Below are positions 1 to 8,723 of a stretch of DNA of 64,000 nucleotides, piece after piece. The DNA lies in NCBI GenBank assembly GCA_943788755.1, contig CALSRM010000003.1:1116001-1180000 (forward strand), given 5' to 3'. The notes below the pieces were generated by a model. It saw only the letters and a list, made by a program, of their open reading frames with translations, was not told where the DNA came from and made no database searches. Each line of letters starts with the position of its first letter. The stretch's first letter is position 1. Origin of the DNA: an uncultured Flavobacteriales bacterium. GTDB taxonomy: Bacteria > Bacteroidota > Bacteroidia > Flavobacteriales_D > Parvicellaceae. Made by a program: the position numbers and the translations under genes.

Positions 1-439
1 TTCCTCCTACTATACCATCACCGCAGCCACCGCCACCGCCAGAAATGTATGCAATTGTGCTTGTGTTTCCTGAAGTAGCTGTAGCACACCCAGGCCCACA
101 ATCCAATGTGTAATGCACATAATATGTTCCACTTGTAGCAGCTGTCCATTGCAAAGGCGATGGACCAAAAACAACAACCGGCCCTGCAGATGAACCACTC
201 GTTATCGTAATACAACCACCAGCACCATATGCAGATTCATATGTTGTACCAGCAATAACGCTGTTAATCGTACTATATTCAGTCTGATATTGGATTGAGC
301 TAATGGTAACAGAACCAGATGTCGGAGCTGTAGCGGTACCATAAGAAGTTGTGTTAATACATTGAGCGGAAACGTTATTGCTAAACAAGTTTAAACAAAC
401 TATAGTTATAATTGAAAAATTTCTTTTTAATAAAGTCAT
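1..439 (-). CDS. Secreted protein, N-terminal part (runs off left edge)
   Basis: Reading leftward from an ATG at 439, an open frame continues without stop to the window edge (146 codons). The first ~24 residues form a signal peptide (basic MTLLKRN start, hydrophobic core, cleavage after NVSA before QC). The mature part is rich in Ser, Thr and Gly, with short beta-strand-like stretches, two cysteine pairs and a Gly-rich run near the edge, as in Bacteroidota surface proteins exported by Sec and often T9SS. The C-terminus, where a sorting domain would lie, is outside the window. It starts 33 bases after the preceding secreted-protein gene on the same strand and is probably the last visible gene of the sigma-factor operon. 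No family recognised. Confidence 0.7.
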   Translation of the reverse strand, partial: MTLLKRNFSIITIVCLNLFSNNVSAQCINTTSYGTATAPTSGSVTISSIQYQTEYSTINSVIAGTTYESAYGAGGCITITSGSSAGPVVVFGPSPLQWTAATSGTYYVHYTLDCGPGCATATSGNTSTIAYISGGGGGCGDGIVGG

Positions 440-472
440 TGTAAATTATTTTATAAATAGGTAAAGGACAGT

Positions 473-988
473 TTAATCAACTATTATATAACGATGTGCA
501 TTATCAAGAACATATTGCTTTTTTTCTGCAGGCAGTTGGTCATATTCTTCTCTTGGCATTCTAATAGCGTTTAAATCATTCTTTGGGGCTTTGAAACTAA
601 CATTTTCAGAAAGTGCATAAACCGCTTTCCACTCGACGAAATTACCTCCGTTTCTATATACAATATATTTTAAATCATCCACCGTGACAAAACCATGAGC
701 AATAATTACAGTATTAAAAACTCCATTTACTTCGGAAGTAGCGCAAGACTTTATTTTCAATTGATTATTCTTTAATAAAAGATGGTCAAAACTTTCGGAT
801 TGTGAGCGTTTTTCTATGTTAATGTTTTTAAAAGAATAGACTACGTATATCCCTTCAAATTCCTGTATTTGCAATTTTTGATTTTGTCCCATTCGATGCT
901 CCACATCTTTATGGACAATTTGCGTTTGGGAGTAAAATACATTTGTTAATAGCAACAAAATGAGGGTAATAGGTGTAATTTTCATCAT
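473..988 (-). CDS. Unknown secreted protein, 171 aa
   Basis: Starts at ATG 988 (a second ATG follows at once). A signal peptide is clear: MMKITP, then a Leu/Ile core, ending FYSQ at about residue 20. The mature ~150 residues contain one internal Cys (KSCAT), mixed beta-type segments and a charged C-terminus (REEYDQLPAEKKQYVLDNA) that may be helical. No lipobox, TM segment or sorting domain is seen. It lies 13 bases downstream of the PKD-domain membrane protein and 33 bases upstream of the next secreted-protein gene, all on the minus strand, so co-transcription with the ECF sigma factor is likely. I do not recognise the family; a periplasmic accessory role in that operon is inference only. Confidence 0.75.
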   Translation of the reverse strand: MMKITPITLILLLLTNVFYSQTQIVHKDVEHRMGQNQKLQIQEFEGIYVVYSFKNINIEKRSQSESFDHLLLKNNQLKIKSCATSEVNGVFNTVIIAHGFVTVDDLKYIVYRNGGNFVEWKAVYALSENVSFKAPKNDLNAIRMPREEYDQLPAEKKQYVLDNAHRYIIVD

Positions 989-1001
989 AACGTAAAGTTT
1001 T

Positions 1002-2327
1002 TTATTTCAATAACAGCACAGCTCCTTTGTATTGTTCTGTTATTCCTTTTTCATTTGTTAGTTTAACAACCCAAACATAACTTCCTTCGGTACATTTTGT
1101 TCCGGCTTTTTGATTTGTTCCATCCCAAGGTTGGTTAACGTTTTTAGTTTCATATACTAGGCCTTCATTAGGACTGTAAACGGTCATTGTAAATGTTCCG
1201 TCCAATCGGTTAATTGCCGCAGGTAAAAAGTGATCATTTATTCCATCCCCATTTGGGGTAAATGAGTTAGGAGCTAATAAGTTGTAATCCTGATTAACAA
1301 ATATACTTTTATTTATGGAACTTATACAACCTTCAATGTTAGAAACTTCTAGAGAGATTAAAAACTGTCCTTTCTTTCGGTAAGTATAATTTGGGTCTTT
1401 CTCAATTGAGAGAGATCCATCACCGAAATTCCAATTCCATGAAGTTCCTTTGTCGGTAAGATTTATAAATGAAGTGTAAGGAATTCCGTTTTCTTCATTC
1501 ATTTCCCAATCGAATTGTACGTTTGGTTTTGCATGAACAATTAATAGTTGGTCATTAGATCGAGTCATAATTGAATTATCAATTTTAGACCTTACTATTA
1601 AGCTAATATTATAACTGCCTGGGCTTGTAAATAAATGTGAAGGCGTTTCGTTTTTGCTGTAATTACCATCATCAAAACTCCATAGATAGTCAATGTTGTT
1701 TTGTTTTTCGGCTACAAAATCAATAGTTGTTCCTTCACAGCATTCAAAAGTGTTCATATGAAATGCTGCTTTTTCCAGGATTATAATTTCCTCAGTAATA
1801 ATATTGTCTTCCTTTGAAGCTTCATCATCAGAAGGTGTAAACCCGTTCTCTTCGGAAATGGTGGTTTCTTCAGAATTTTGGGGTTTAACCTCTTTGTTGT
1901 CTGATGTTATGGTTTCACTCTTATTATTTTTATTTTCTTCATTAAAGTTAGTTTCTTCTTTATTACTAATTTCTTTTTCAGCATTAATAAAAACCTCTTT
2001 TACCTCATTGTTTTCTTCCTCAGCCAACAGATTAGCTATAGAAGATTCGTTATTGACAATTTCATCTTTTGTTAATTCATTTCCTTGTGCAGGGATCGCA
2101 ATTGTATTTTGTTCAGTTGCAGCATTAAACATAGAGACAAGATATACTGTCCCTATTACAGCAGCTATTGAAGCAGCTATAAACCAAGGGGAAGAATAAA
2201 AGGGTTTATTCGCTTGGTCTAACTTCTTATTTAATTTATCCCAATCACTCGAATCATAAACCGCCCTTTGTTTGTCCAAAGAGGATTTAATAAGTGATTC
2301 AAAATTGTCTAATTGATTATTTTTCAT
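1002..2327 (-). CDS. Single-span membrane protein with PKD repeats and type-B T9SS-like CTD; putative anti-sigma/sensor
   Basis: 441 aa in four parts. Residues 1-45 are charged and helical, with no signal peptide. A TM segment (~47-66, WFIAASIAAVIGTVYLV) has Lys before and acidic residues after, giving N-in topology. About 70-185 is a Glu/Asn/Ser/Lys-rich low-complexity linker. Two PKD-like domains follow (~190-345; WSFDDG and WNFGDG motifs), then a C-terminal domain of the gliding-motility/type-B kind (SFTPNGDGIND, about residues 355-441). The start codon overlaps the stop of the ECF sigma gene by four bases (ATGA), so the two are translationally coupled, as sigma/anti-sigma pairs usually are. 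The inner-membrane anchor combined with a T9SS-type CTD is unusual. No FecR or zinc anti-sigma motif is seen, so the anti-sigma role is inferred from topology and coupling. Confidence 0.85.
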   Translation of the reverse strand: MKNNQLDNFESLIKSSLDKQRAVYDSSDWDKLNKKLDQANKPFYSSPWFIAASIAAVIGTVYLVSMFNAATEQNTIAIPAQGNELTKDEIVNNESSIANLLAEEENNEVKEVFINAEKEISNKEETNFNEENKNNKSETITSDNKEVKPQNSEETTISEENGFTPSDDEASKEDNIITEEIIILEKAAFHMNTFECCEGTTIDFVAEKQNNIDYLWSFDDGNYSKNETPSHLFTSPGSYNISLIVRSKIDNSIMTRSNDQLLIVHAKPNVQFDWEMNEENGIPYTSFINLTDKGTSWNWNFGDGSLSIEKDPNYTYRKKGQFLISLEVSNIEGCISSINKSIFVNQDYNLLAPNSFTPNGDGINDHFLPAAINRLDGTFTMTVYSPNEGLVYETKNVNQPWDGTNQKAGTKCTEGSYVWVVKLTNEKGITEQYKGAVLLLK

Positions 2328-2887
2328 AATCTATTTAATTTATCAGTAAGCATTGTTTTCATATTTGCCTTTGCTTTTGCTAAGTTTGATTTAGAAGTCC
2401 CGATATTAATTTCTAATTCATCAGCTATCTCTTGATGAGTATAACCTTCCATAACATATAAATTGAACACTGTTTGATACGCTGGAGATAAGCTTTGCAT
2501 AGCTTCAACAATATCATTTATTGAAAGCCCTGCATATTCAGATTCACTTTCCATATCCTCCCAGTCGCTGTTATCCTTAATTCGAGATTCATCGTCAATA
2601 AAAACTTCTTTCTTGTTTTTACGATATGCATCAATAGCTGTGTTGACGATAATTCGTCTTACCCAACCTTCGAAGGATCCTCCGACATTGTACTGTTCAA
2701 TTTTTTCAAAGACCTTAATGAAACCATCCTGTAGCATATCTTTTGCTTCGTCTGTGCTTCTTGCATATCTGTAACAGACAGGAAGCATTTTACTATAAAG
2801 CAACTCATATATTTTCTGTTGAGAAGCTCTGTTTTTGGCTTTACAGCCATCTACAATTCTTTCCAGCTCTCTCTGCTCTAGTTTCAT
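2324..2887 (-). CDS. ECF (sigma-70 family) RNA polymerase sigma factor
   Basis: 187 aa, the normal length for an extracytoplasmic-function sigma factor. Region 2 spans about residues 20-95 (core-binding YARSTDEAKDMLQDGFIKVF, then WVRRIIVNTAIDAYRK for -10 recognition). Region 4 spans about 125-180, with a helix-turn-helix (MEGYTHQEIADELEI followed by GTSKSNLAKAKA) for -35 recognition. No extra C-terminal domain. It is the first gene of a minus-strand operon and overlaps the downstream PKD/CTD membrane protein by four bases. It is divergent from mdh, with 222 bases between them. The region-4 motif GTSKSNLAKAK is typical of Bacteroidota ECFs. The target regulon cannot be read here; autoregulation of its own operon is likely but not shown. 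Confidence 0.95.
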   Translation of the reverse strand: MKLEQRELERIVDGCKAKNRASQQKIYELLYSKMLPVCYRYARSTDEAKDMLQDGFIKVFEKIEQYNVGGSFEGWVRRIIVNTAIDAYRKNKKEVFIDDESRIKDNSDWEDMESESEYAGLSINDIVEAMQSLSPAYQTVFNLYVMEGYTHQEIADELEINIGTSKSNLAKAKANMKTMLTDKLNRL

Positions 2888-3109
2888 TTTAATTCTCCCT
2901 TATGACGATATTGTTTATGCATGGTTGCCATTTGATATAAGTTTTTTTTGGGGGCTATGCAACTGTTAAAATAATGGCGTGCTAAATTAAAAAGCAACTA
3001 CAATAATAATGTAGAAAACCAGAAAAACAATGGTTAAACCGGTTTACTTTTATTAATTTTGACGCTCAATATTTTTGATGAATAATTATAAAAACAAAAT
3101 ATAACAAAT

Positions 3110-4042
3110 ATGAAAGTAACAGTTGTAGGAGCAGGAGCAGTTGGCGCAAGTTGTGCTGAATATATTGCAATTAAAGATTTTGCATCCGAAGTAGTACTAG
3201 TTGATATTAAGGAAGGTTATGCAGAAGGAAAGGCAATGGACCTTATGCAATGTGCATCGTTAAATGGATTTGACACAAAAATTAGCGGAAGTACAAGTGA
3301 TTATTCAAAGACTGCAGGAAGTGATGTTGCGGTTATCACGAGTGGTATTCCTAGAAAACCAGGAATGACTAGAGAAGAGTTAATAGGTATTAACGCAGGG
3401 ATTGTTAGATCTGTTTCTTCAAGTTTAATCGAACATTCTCCTAATGTAATAATTATTGTTGTAAGTAATCCAATGGATACTATGGCATATTTAGTACATA
3501 AATCTACTAATTTGCCTAAGAACAGAATTATTGGAATGGGTGGAGCTTTAGATAGCGCACGTTTCAAATATAGATTAAGTGAGGCATTGGGTTGCCCAGC
3601 TTCTGATGTTGATGGAATGGTTATAGGAGGTCATAGTGATAAAGGAATGTTGCCTTTGATTGAAAAAGCGGTTAGGAATAGTATTCCTGTTTCTGAATTC
3701 TTATCTGAAGAAAGAATGACGCAAGTAGTTGAAGATACTAAGGTAGGTGGAGCAACATTAACAGGTTTGCTAGGAACAAGTGCTTGGTATGCTCCTGGAG
3801 CTGCAGTTTCTGCATTGGTTCAAGCAATTGGATGTGATCAGAAAAAAATGTTTCCTTGTTCTGCATTATTAGAAGGAGAATTTGGATTAAGTGATATCTC
3901 AATAGGTGTTCCTTGTATATTGGGAGCAAATGGTATTGAGAAGATTGTTGAAATAGAATTGAGTGCTTCTGAAAAAGCAAAATTAGTAGAAAGCGCTGAA
4001 GGTGTTAGAAAGACAAATGGTCTTTTAGAGGTGAATGCTTAA
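3110..4042 (+). CDS. mdh: Malate dehydrogenase, LDH-like (type 3)
   Basis: 310 aa. Catalyses NAD-dependent interconversion of malate and oxaloacetate in the TCA cycle. The N-terminal Rossmann motif is GAGAVGAS (residues 7-14), with an acidic residue ending strand 2 (VDIKEG) that sets NAD over NADP. The substrate loop RKPGMTREEL carries the two arginines that bind malate, VSNPMD gives the NAD/substrate Asn and Asp, and GGHSD contains the catalytic His near residue 173. The length and loop fit the LDH-like MDH group used by Bacteroidota. Monocistronic: divergent from the sigma-factor operon and followed by a clear terminator. Confidence 0.97.
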   Translation: MKVTVVGAGAVGASCAEYIAIKDFASEVVLVDIKEGYAEGKAMDLMQCASLNGFDTKISGSTSDYSKTAGSDVAVITSGIPRKPGMTREELIGINAGIVRSVSSSLIEHSPNVIIIVVSNPMDTMAYLVHKSTNLPKNRIIGMGGALDSARFKYRLSEALGCPASDVDGMVIGGHSDKGMLPLIEKAVRNSIPVSEFLSEERMTQVVEDTKVGGATLTGLLGTSAWYAPGAAVSALVQAIGCDQKKMFPCSALLEGEFGLSDISIGVPCILGANGIEKIVEIELSASEKAKLVESAEGVRKTNGLLEVNA

Positions 4043-4062
4043 AACACAATAGTATATTTATT

Positions 4063-4096
4063 AAAAAGGGGATACCATTTATGTTAGCCCCTTTTT
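4063..4096 (+). terminator. Intrinsic terminator after mdh
   Basis: Perfect 9-bp inverted repeat: AAAAAGGGG at 4063-4071 pairs with CCCCTTTTT at 4088-4096, with a 16-base loop. The T-run forms the outer stem. It lies 20 bases after the mdh stop. Confidence 0.8.
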
Positions 4097-4534
4097 AATG
4101 GTTAAGAATAAATATTTGTTATTGTTGGGCAATAGGTAATTTTATTGAGGGATTAGTTCTTGCGACAAACCCGGCAACAAAAATGATTTTAAGTTAAAAA
4201 CTTTTACGTGATATTAATCGTGCCTTCAAGTAGTTGTGCTAATTAATTTTCAGATAGCGATGCATTTTCGCAAGTCCATAGTGCTAGAATCTTTCCGGTA
4301 GATATATGTTTTCTCGGAAGACCTTTTGAAGACACTAGACTTTTGCTTCTTTTCGGCAATGGAACTGAGGCGCAGCCGACCTCATGAACACTTTAAAAAT
4401 AAATAAGAAAGAGTGAATAAAAGAAGAGCCTCCACGATAGCTATCGGGACGGCTTGAGCGAAAACATAAATATTCAATAAATGGTAAATATAAATTGGAG
4501 TTAATCTCCAGCTTTTAGGACTGGTCCGTTATTG
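4097..4534. other. Non-coding stretch between mdh terminator and lipoprotein gene
   Basis: About 440 bases with no credible ORF on either strand. It contains a short hairpin (TGAGG ... CCTCA around 4367-4386), a slightly more GC-rich patch near 4310-4390, and one copy of the CGATAGCTATCG palindrome at 4435. The lipoprotein on the minus strand ends at 4535, so this is the space between two convergent genes. No RNA family recognised. Confidence 0.5.
4435..4450. repeat. CGATAGCTATCGGGAC palindromic repeat, copy 1
   Basis: The 12-base palindrome CGATAGCTATCG, flanked on the right by GGAC, lies inside a wider imperfect stem (AGCC ... GGCT, about 4427-4454). The same core recurs at 29696-29715 and 41142-41159, always between genes. 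Confidence 0.7.
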
Positions 4535-4918
4535 TTAAAATGGATCTTCTTCGTTAAAATCAATAACAACATGTTGTTCGCCAAACTTACTCGCTATGTT
4601 AATAAATGCACCTGCTTCTTTTACAATGCTATCAGCAACAAAAGAGCAATAGAAGTAGTAATTACCTCTTTTTAAATTGTCAAATATTGCATCCCCAGTA
4701 TTGTCTGCTATAACAGTGTTGCCATAGTTAGCGGTTGTCCCAGGAAAGGCAGTGGCATTATACATGACATGAACATCTGCTCTTGGAATATTTACGTTTC
4801 CGTTTATTACTTTAACGGTGATTTGTGCTTTCCCTCCAGTTCCAGCGCTGTATTTCCTACAGCTAGAAACAAGAACTGTACAGATAAAGAGAGGTAAAAT
4901 GAGTAAATTAGATTTCAT
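4535..4918 (-). CDS. Small lipoprotein with beta-sandwich-like domain
   Basis: 127 aa. The signal peptide ends in a lipobox (VLVSSC, Cys at about residue 20), so it should be lipidated and envelope-anchored. The mature part reads AQITVKVINGNVNIPRADVHVMYN ... DNTGDAIFDNLKRGNYYFYC, which resembles a single carboxypeptidase-regulatory-like or transthyretin-like beta sandwich: a modifiable loop, then an NTG/D turn before an 'F.NL..G.Y' strand. The C-terminus is acidic (NEEDPF). It stands alone, convergent with mdh and divergent from secDF. The specific function is unknown; the domain assignment is by pattern only. Confidence 0.75.
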   Translation of the reverse strand: MKSNLLILPLFICTVLVSSCRKYSAGTGGKAQITVKVINGNVNIPRADVHVMYNATAFPGTTANYGNTVIADNTGDAIFDNLKRGNYYFYCSFVADSIVKEAGAFINIASKFGEQHVVIDFNEEDPF

Positions 4919-5259
4919 GATACAATATAAATTAACCGAATTAGTAATGACACAAAGATAGGTTAAAATCCTTTAATTATATAAATATGTTACAAGTTGA
5001 GTAATGAATTACTGTCTGTTAATTTAAAGCTTAATCAAGTAAATATTGGGAAATCGAAAGAAAAATTGAGGGAATAAGGTTAATTTACTTCATATTTAAC
5101 GCGTTGTTTTTCAGGGTTCTGCAGGTGTTTCAGGAGGGTTTTAAAAAAATATATAACACATAACCTATATGAAAGTGAAATAATGTTGCTAATCATATTA
5201 TGAAATTATATATTTGCAGCCCTAAATTTTAATGGGAATTAATTAAATTATTATATAAA
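4919..5259. other. Divergent intergenic region upstream of lipoprotein and secDF
   Basis: 341 AT-rich bases without ORFs. The right part holds a Bacteroidota-type promoter candidate for secDF (5185-5216). No structured leader or riboswitch was recognised. Confidence 0.5.
5185..5216 (+). promoter_or_regulatory. Candidate promoter of secDF
   Basis: -7 element TATATTTG at 5209-5216 (consensus TAnnTTTG), with GTTG at 5185-5188 (consensus TTTG) 20 bases upstream. The secDF start follows 43 bases later. Confidence 0.5.
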
Positions 5260-8200
5260 ATGCGAAATAAAAGCGCGATTGGGGTATTTACAGTGTTGCT
5301 AGTTATAGCTTGTGTTTACCAACTATCATTTACATTTTTCACGAAGGGTGTAGAAAAAGAAGCCTTAGTTGAGGCAAAGAGTCAATGGGATTTAGTGCAG
5401 TTAAGTGGTGACACTGATGTTGTGTTGGGGCTTGATACGATTACTGTGGAAAGTGGAAAGGAAGATGTGTTGAACTACTATGAAGGAAAATATATTTCGG
5501 ATCGCAGTGGGGATGAAATTTATCCATTTTTCGGAATTTCGTACCAGAAGTGTAAAGACCAAGAGCTTGGTCTTGGATTAGATTTACAAGGAGGTATGAG
5601 TGTTACATTGGAAGTTTCTATTCCAGAGTTGTTAAGGAATCTAGCTGGAAACTCGCCGAAAGCATCGTTTAAAGAGCCCTTTAATCTGGCAATGGCTAAT
5701 TATGGAAAAGGAGTAAGCGCTGATTTTGTTGAGCTGTTTTTCTTAGCTTATGATGAGAGTCAATGGAAAGGTGAAACGATGAGGTATTTCAATGTTGCCA
5801 ATCAGGGGCACTTTCCAGCAGAAATGACTAATTTAGATATTAAAGAAAAATTAATTGCATTATCGATCGAAGCTATTGATAAGACCCAAAGAATTATTGA
5901 GGCAAGGATTAATAAGTTTGGAGTAAGTCAACCAAATATACAGAAACAACCATTATCTGGTCGTTTGCATATCGAGCTAGCTGGAGCTAAAGACATAAAC
6001 CGTGTAAGAAATTTATTGCAATCAACGGCGAGCCTGGAGTTTTTAAATGCTTACCATAAAAATTTAAGAGGTGAATTTATTAAGTTAAATAATTCTTTGA
6101 AGAAGGTAAGTGTATCTGAAGTTATTGAAGATACTTTGGGTGAGGTTGCAGAGCTTCCTGAAGAATACGAGGTATTAGCGGATAGTGTTGCCGATTTATT
6201 AACTGGGGATGATAAGTTGGTTTATGATTCATTAAGTGAGATAAATACAAAGAATGAGTTGATCATAGCTCAACAACTTGCTATTGAAAAAGCTGATTCA
6301 GATAGTTTGGATTTAGTAGCTAATACTGGGCCTTTATTTAGCAAATTTACTTTCACACAGCAAAACATTGGTCCTAAAGTGGGGTATGCGAAAGGATTAG
6401 ATACCGCAGCAGTTTCATTTATGCTAAAAAATCCTGTTATGAGTAGCTTGGTGCCATCGAATGTTTCTTTCCTTTGGACAAGTGAAGAGGAAGATCAAGG
6501 AGGTGACGTTAGTGCATATTCATTAATTGCTGTTCAAACAGATGGCGATTATAAAATTACGGGCGAGGATATAAAAGATGCTTATCAAGATTATAACCAA
6601 GAAAATAAGCCATCGGTTACTGTTCAGATGAAATCTTATGGTGCTGGAGTTTGGAAAGATTGGACCGCGGCTAAGGTAGGAAGTGCAATTGCAATTATAT
6701 TAGATAATCAAGTTTTTTCTTATCCTTATATTAACGAGGCAATTCCAAATGGAAGTACTATAATTAGTGGTAACTTTACAATAGAGGAGGCTCAAGATTT
6801 AGCAAATATTTTAAAAGCAGGATCATTGCCAGCGCCAGCGTTAATTGTTGATGAGGCAATAGTTGGGCCTTCATTAGGAGCTGAAAATATTAATTCAGGA
6901 ATGTGGTCGTTCGTTATTGCATTGATGATGGTATTGCTTTACATGGTGTTCTATTATAGTAAAGCCGGTATTGTTGCTTCAGTTGCTCTTATTGCTAATA
7001 TCTTTTTTATTTTAGGTACGTTAGCTTCTATGGGAGCGGCATTAACGCTTCCTGGTATTGCAGGTTTAGTCCTAACAATAGGTATGTCTGTTGATGCTAA
7101 TGTACTTATTTACGAAAGAATTCGTGAAGAGTTGAGAGCAGGTAAAGGAATTAAGTTAGCTGTATCTGATGGTTATAAGCATGCTTATTCAGCGATATTA
7201 GATGCGAATATTACATCGTTAATCACTGCGATTATTCTTGCTTATTTTGGTTCTGGACCAATTCAGGGGTTTGCAACTATATTAATTATAGGGGTGTTTA
7301 CATCTTTATTCTCTTCCATATTTGTTACAAGGTTGATTTTTACTTTCATGCTTGATAAGAAATGGAATTTGTCATTTTCAAATAAATTGACCGCCAACTT
7401 ATTTACCAATACATCGATAGGTTTTATTAAGAAAAGAAAGTTTTTCTATGTAATCTCTGCTATGGTTATTCTCGGAGGTGTTGTTTCTTTAGTGTCAAGG
7501 GGCTTAGACGGTGGAGTTGAGTTTACAGGAGGTAGAACTTATAGAGTTGAATTTACTGAAATGCCTGGACAAGGTCAGGAAGATTTGAGAGCTGCAATTG
7601 CTTCTTATTCAGTTAATGAAGAAGGAATTGAGGTTCCTCCTTTAGTAAAAACGGTAAATAATAAAACTACCAGTTATGAGATTACCACTAAATACTTGTA
7701 CGAGGATAAGAGTCAAAATTCTACAAGACGTGTTGATTCTGTTTTGACATTAGCGTTCAATCAATTTGAATTTGAAAGAGGTACAATTGCTGGGGCAAGT
7801 GGTAAAACATTTGAGATTACAAACCAACGTAGTGTTGATGCACAAATTTCAAGTGAATTAATAACAAGTTCAATAAGAGCAATTATATTTTCTTTAATTG
7901 CAATATTTTTGTATATCGCTTTCCGTTTCAAAAGATGGCAATGGGGGCTAGGTGCATTATTAGCAATGTTTCATGATGTGTTAGTCGTTCTTGGGTTATT
8001 CTCTATATTGTATGGTATTGTGCCGTTCTCAATGGAAATAGATCAAGCTTTTATTGCTGCAATATTAACGGTGGTGGGTTATTCGATTAATGATACCGTA
8101 GTTGTGTTTGATAGGATTCGTGAGTACATTGGGATTCATAAAAGAGATGATGCCAAGTCTGTGGTTAATAGAGCTTTGAATAGTACTTTGAGTAGGACAT

Positions 8201-8391
8201 TAAATACCTCTTTAAGTACGTTTTTAGTGTTGTTGATTATATTCTTATTTGGAGGTGAGTCAATTAAAGGCTTCTCGTTCGCATTAATGATTGGTGTTGT
8301 AGTTGGTACATATTCATCTTTGTGCATTGCGTCACCTTCAGTTGTTGATTTAACAAAATCAATAATGCCTGTTAACACAGATAAGAAATAA
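5260..8391 (+). CDS. secDF: Fused protein translocase SecD-SecF
   Basis: 1043 aa, the normal size for the fused Bacteroidota SecDF. It is an inner-membrane RND-type helper of SecYEG that uses the proton gradient to pull proteins into the periplasm. The SecD half has an N-terminal TM, the signature LGLDLQGGM at about residues 104-112, a large periplasmic region (~115-550), then a TM bundle with VDANVLIYERIREE at about 610-625. The SecF half begins after KKRKFF at about 727, carries GGVEFTGGRTY at about 750, and has the matching TM4 motif SINDTVVVFDRIRE at about 940-955. Transcribed alone from a predicted promoter, with a terminator behind it. Followed by tatA, so two export systems sit side by side. 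Confidence 0.97.
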   Translation: MRNKSAIGVFTVLLVIACVYQLSFTFFTKGVEKEALVEAKSQWDLVQLSGDTDVVLGLDTITVESGKEDVLNYYEGKYISDRSGDEIYPFFGISYQKCKDQELGLGLDLQGGMSVTLEVSIPELLRNLAGNSPKASFKEPFNLAMANYGKGVSADFVELFFLAYDESQWKGETMRYFNVANQGHFPAEMTNLDIKEKLIALSIEAIDKTQRIIEARINKFGVSQPNIQKQPLSGRLHIELAGAKDINRVRNLLQSTASLEFLNAYHKNLRGEFIKLNNSLKKVSVSEVIEDTLGEVAELPEEYEVLADSVADLLTGDDKLVYDSLSEINTKNELIIAQQLAIEKADSDSLDLVANTGPLFSKFTFTQQNIGPKVGYAKGLDTAAVSFMLKNPVMSSLVPSNVSFLWTSEEEDQGGDVSAYSLIAVQTDGDYKITGEDIKDAYQDYNQENKPSVTVQMKSYGAGVWKDWTAAKVGSAIAIILDNQVFSYPYINEAIPNGSTIISGNFTIEEAQDLANILKAGSLPAPALIVDEAIVGPSLGAENINSGMWSFVIALMMVLLYMVFYYSKAGIVASVALIANIFFILGTLASMGAALTLPGIAGLVLTIGMSVDANVLIYERIREELRAGKGIKLAVSDGYKHAYSAILDANITSLITAIILAYFGSGPIQGFATILIIGVFTSLFSSIFVTRLIFTFMLDKKWNLSFSNKLTANLFTNTSIGFIKKRKFFYVISAMVILGGVVSLVSRGLDGGVEFTGGRTYRVEFTEMPGQGQEDLRAAIASYSVNEEGIEVPPLVKTVNNKTTSYEITTKYLYEDKSQNSTRRVDSVLTLAFNQFEFERGTIAGASGKTFEITNQRSVDAQISSELITSSIRAIIFSLIAIFLYIAFRFKRWQWGLGALLAMFHDVLVVLGLFSILYGIVPFSMEIDQAFIAAILTVVGYSINDTVVVFDRIREYIGIHKRDDAKSVVNRALNSTLSRTLNTSLSTFLVLLIIFLFGGESIKGFSFALMIGVVVGTYSSLCIASPSVVDLTKSIMPVNTDKK

Positions 8392-8412
8392 GAATAAGTA
8401 TTAAATAATTTT

Positions 8413-8460
8413 AAAAAAAGCCTTTTCATTCCGATACTAGCGGAAGGAGGGGCTTTTTTT
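8413..8460 (+). terminator. Terminator after secDF
   Basis: AAAAAAAGCC at 8413-8422 pairs with GGCTTTTTTT at 8451-8460 across a GC-containing loop. It lies about 20 bases after the secDF stop, ahead of tatA. Confidence 0.75.
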
Positions 8461-8477
8461 GTATTTTTGAAATTCTA

Positions 8478-8723
8478 ATGTCATTGTTCTTTTTAAATAG
8501 TATTAGCGGAGGCGAAATTATCATTGTTCTATTGATAGTTTTGATGTTTTTTGGTTCAGAAAGTATTCCTAAAATTGCAAGGACTATGGGGCGAACTGTG
8601 CGCCGGTTTAAAGATGCTACTCAGGATATTCAGAGAGAGATTGGCGATTCAGCTAAAGATTCAGTTAAGGAGATTAAAGGTTTTGAGAGCGAAATCAAAG
8701 ACTCAATTGAAAATAAAAAATAA
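8478..8723 (+). CDS. tatA: Twin-arginine translocase subunit TatA/E
   Basis: 81 aa. Sec-independent export of folded proteins across the inner membrane. One N-terminal TM helix (~10-26, GGEIIIVLLIVLMFFG) is followed by the conserved FG hinge, SESIPKIARTMGR amphipathic helix and a charged tail (KDATQDIQREIGDSAKD ...). Short length and a simple tail favour TatA over TatB. The stop (8721-8723) touches the TTG start of the antiporter gene, so the two are probably co-transcribed. tatC is not in this window. Confidence 0.9.
   Translation: MSLFFLNSISGGEIIIVLLIVLMFFGSESIPKIARTMGRTVRRFKDATQDIQREIGDSAKDSVKEIKGFESEIKDSIENKK

Noticed and set aside
1804-2199. 131-aa plus-strand ORF rich in Ser/Leu
   Set aside because: Antisense of the low-complexity Glu/Ser/Asn linker in the PKD membrane protein. 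Composition mirrors that linker and no start context or family is seen.
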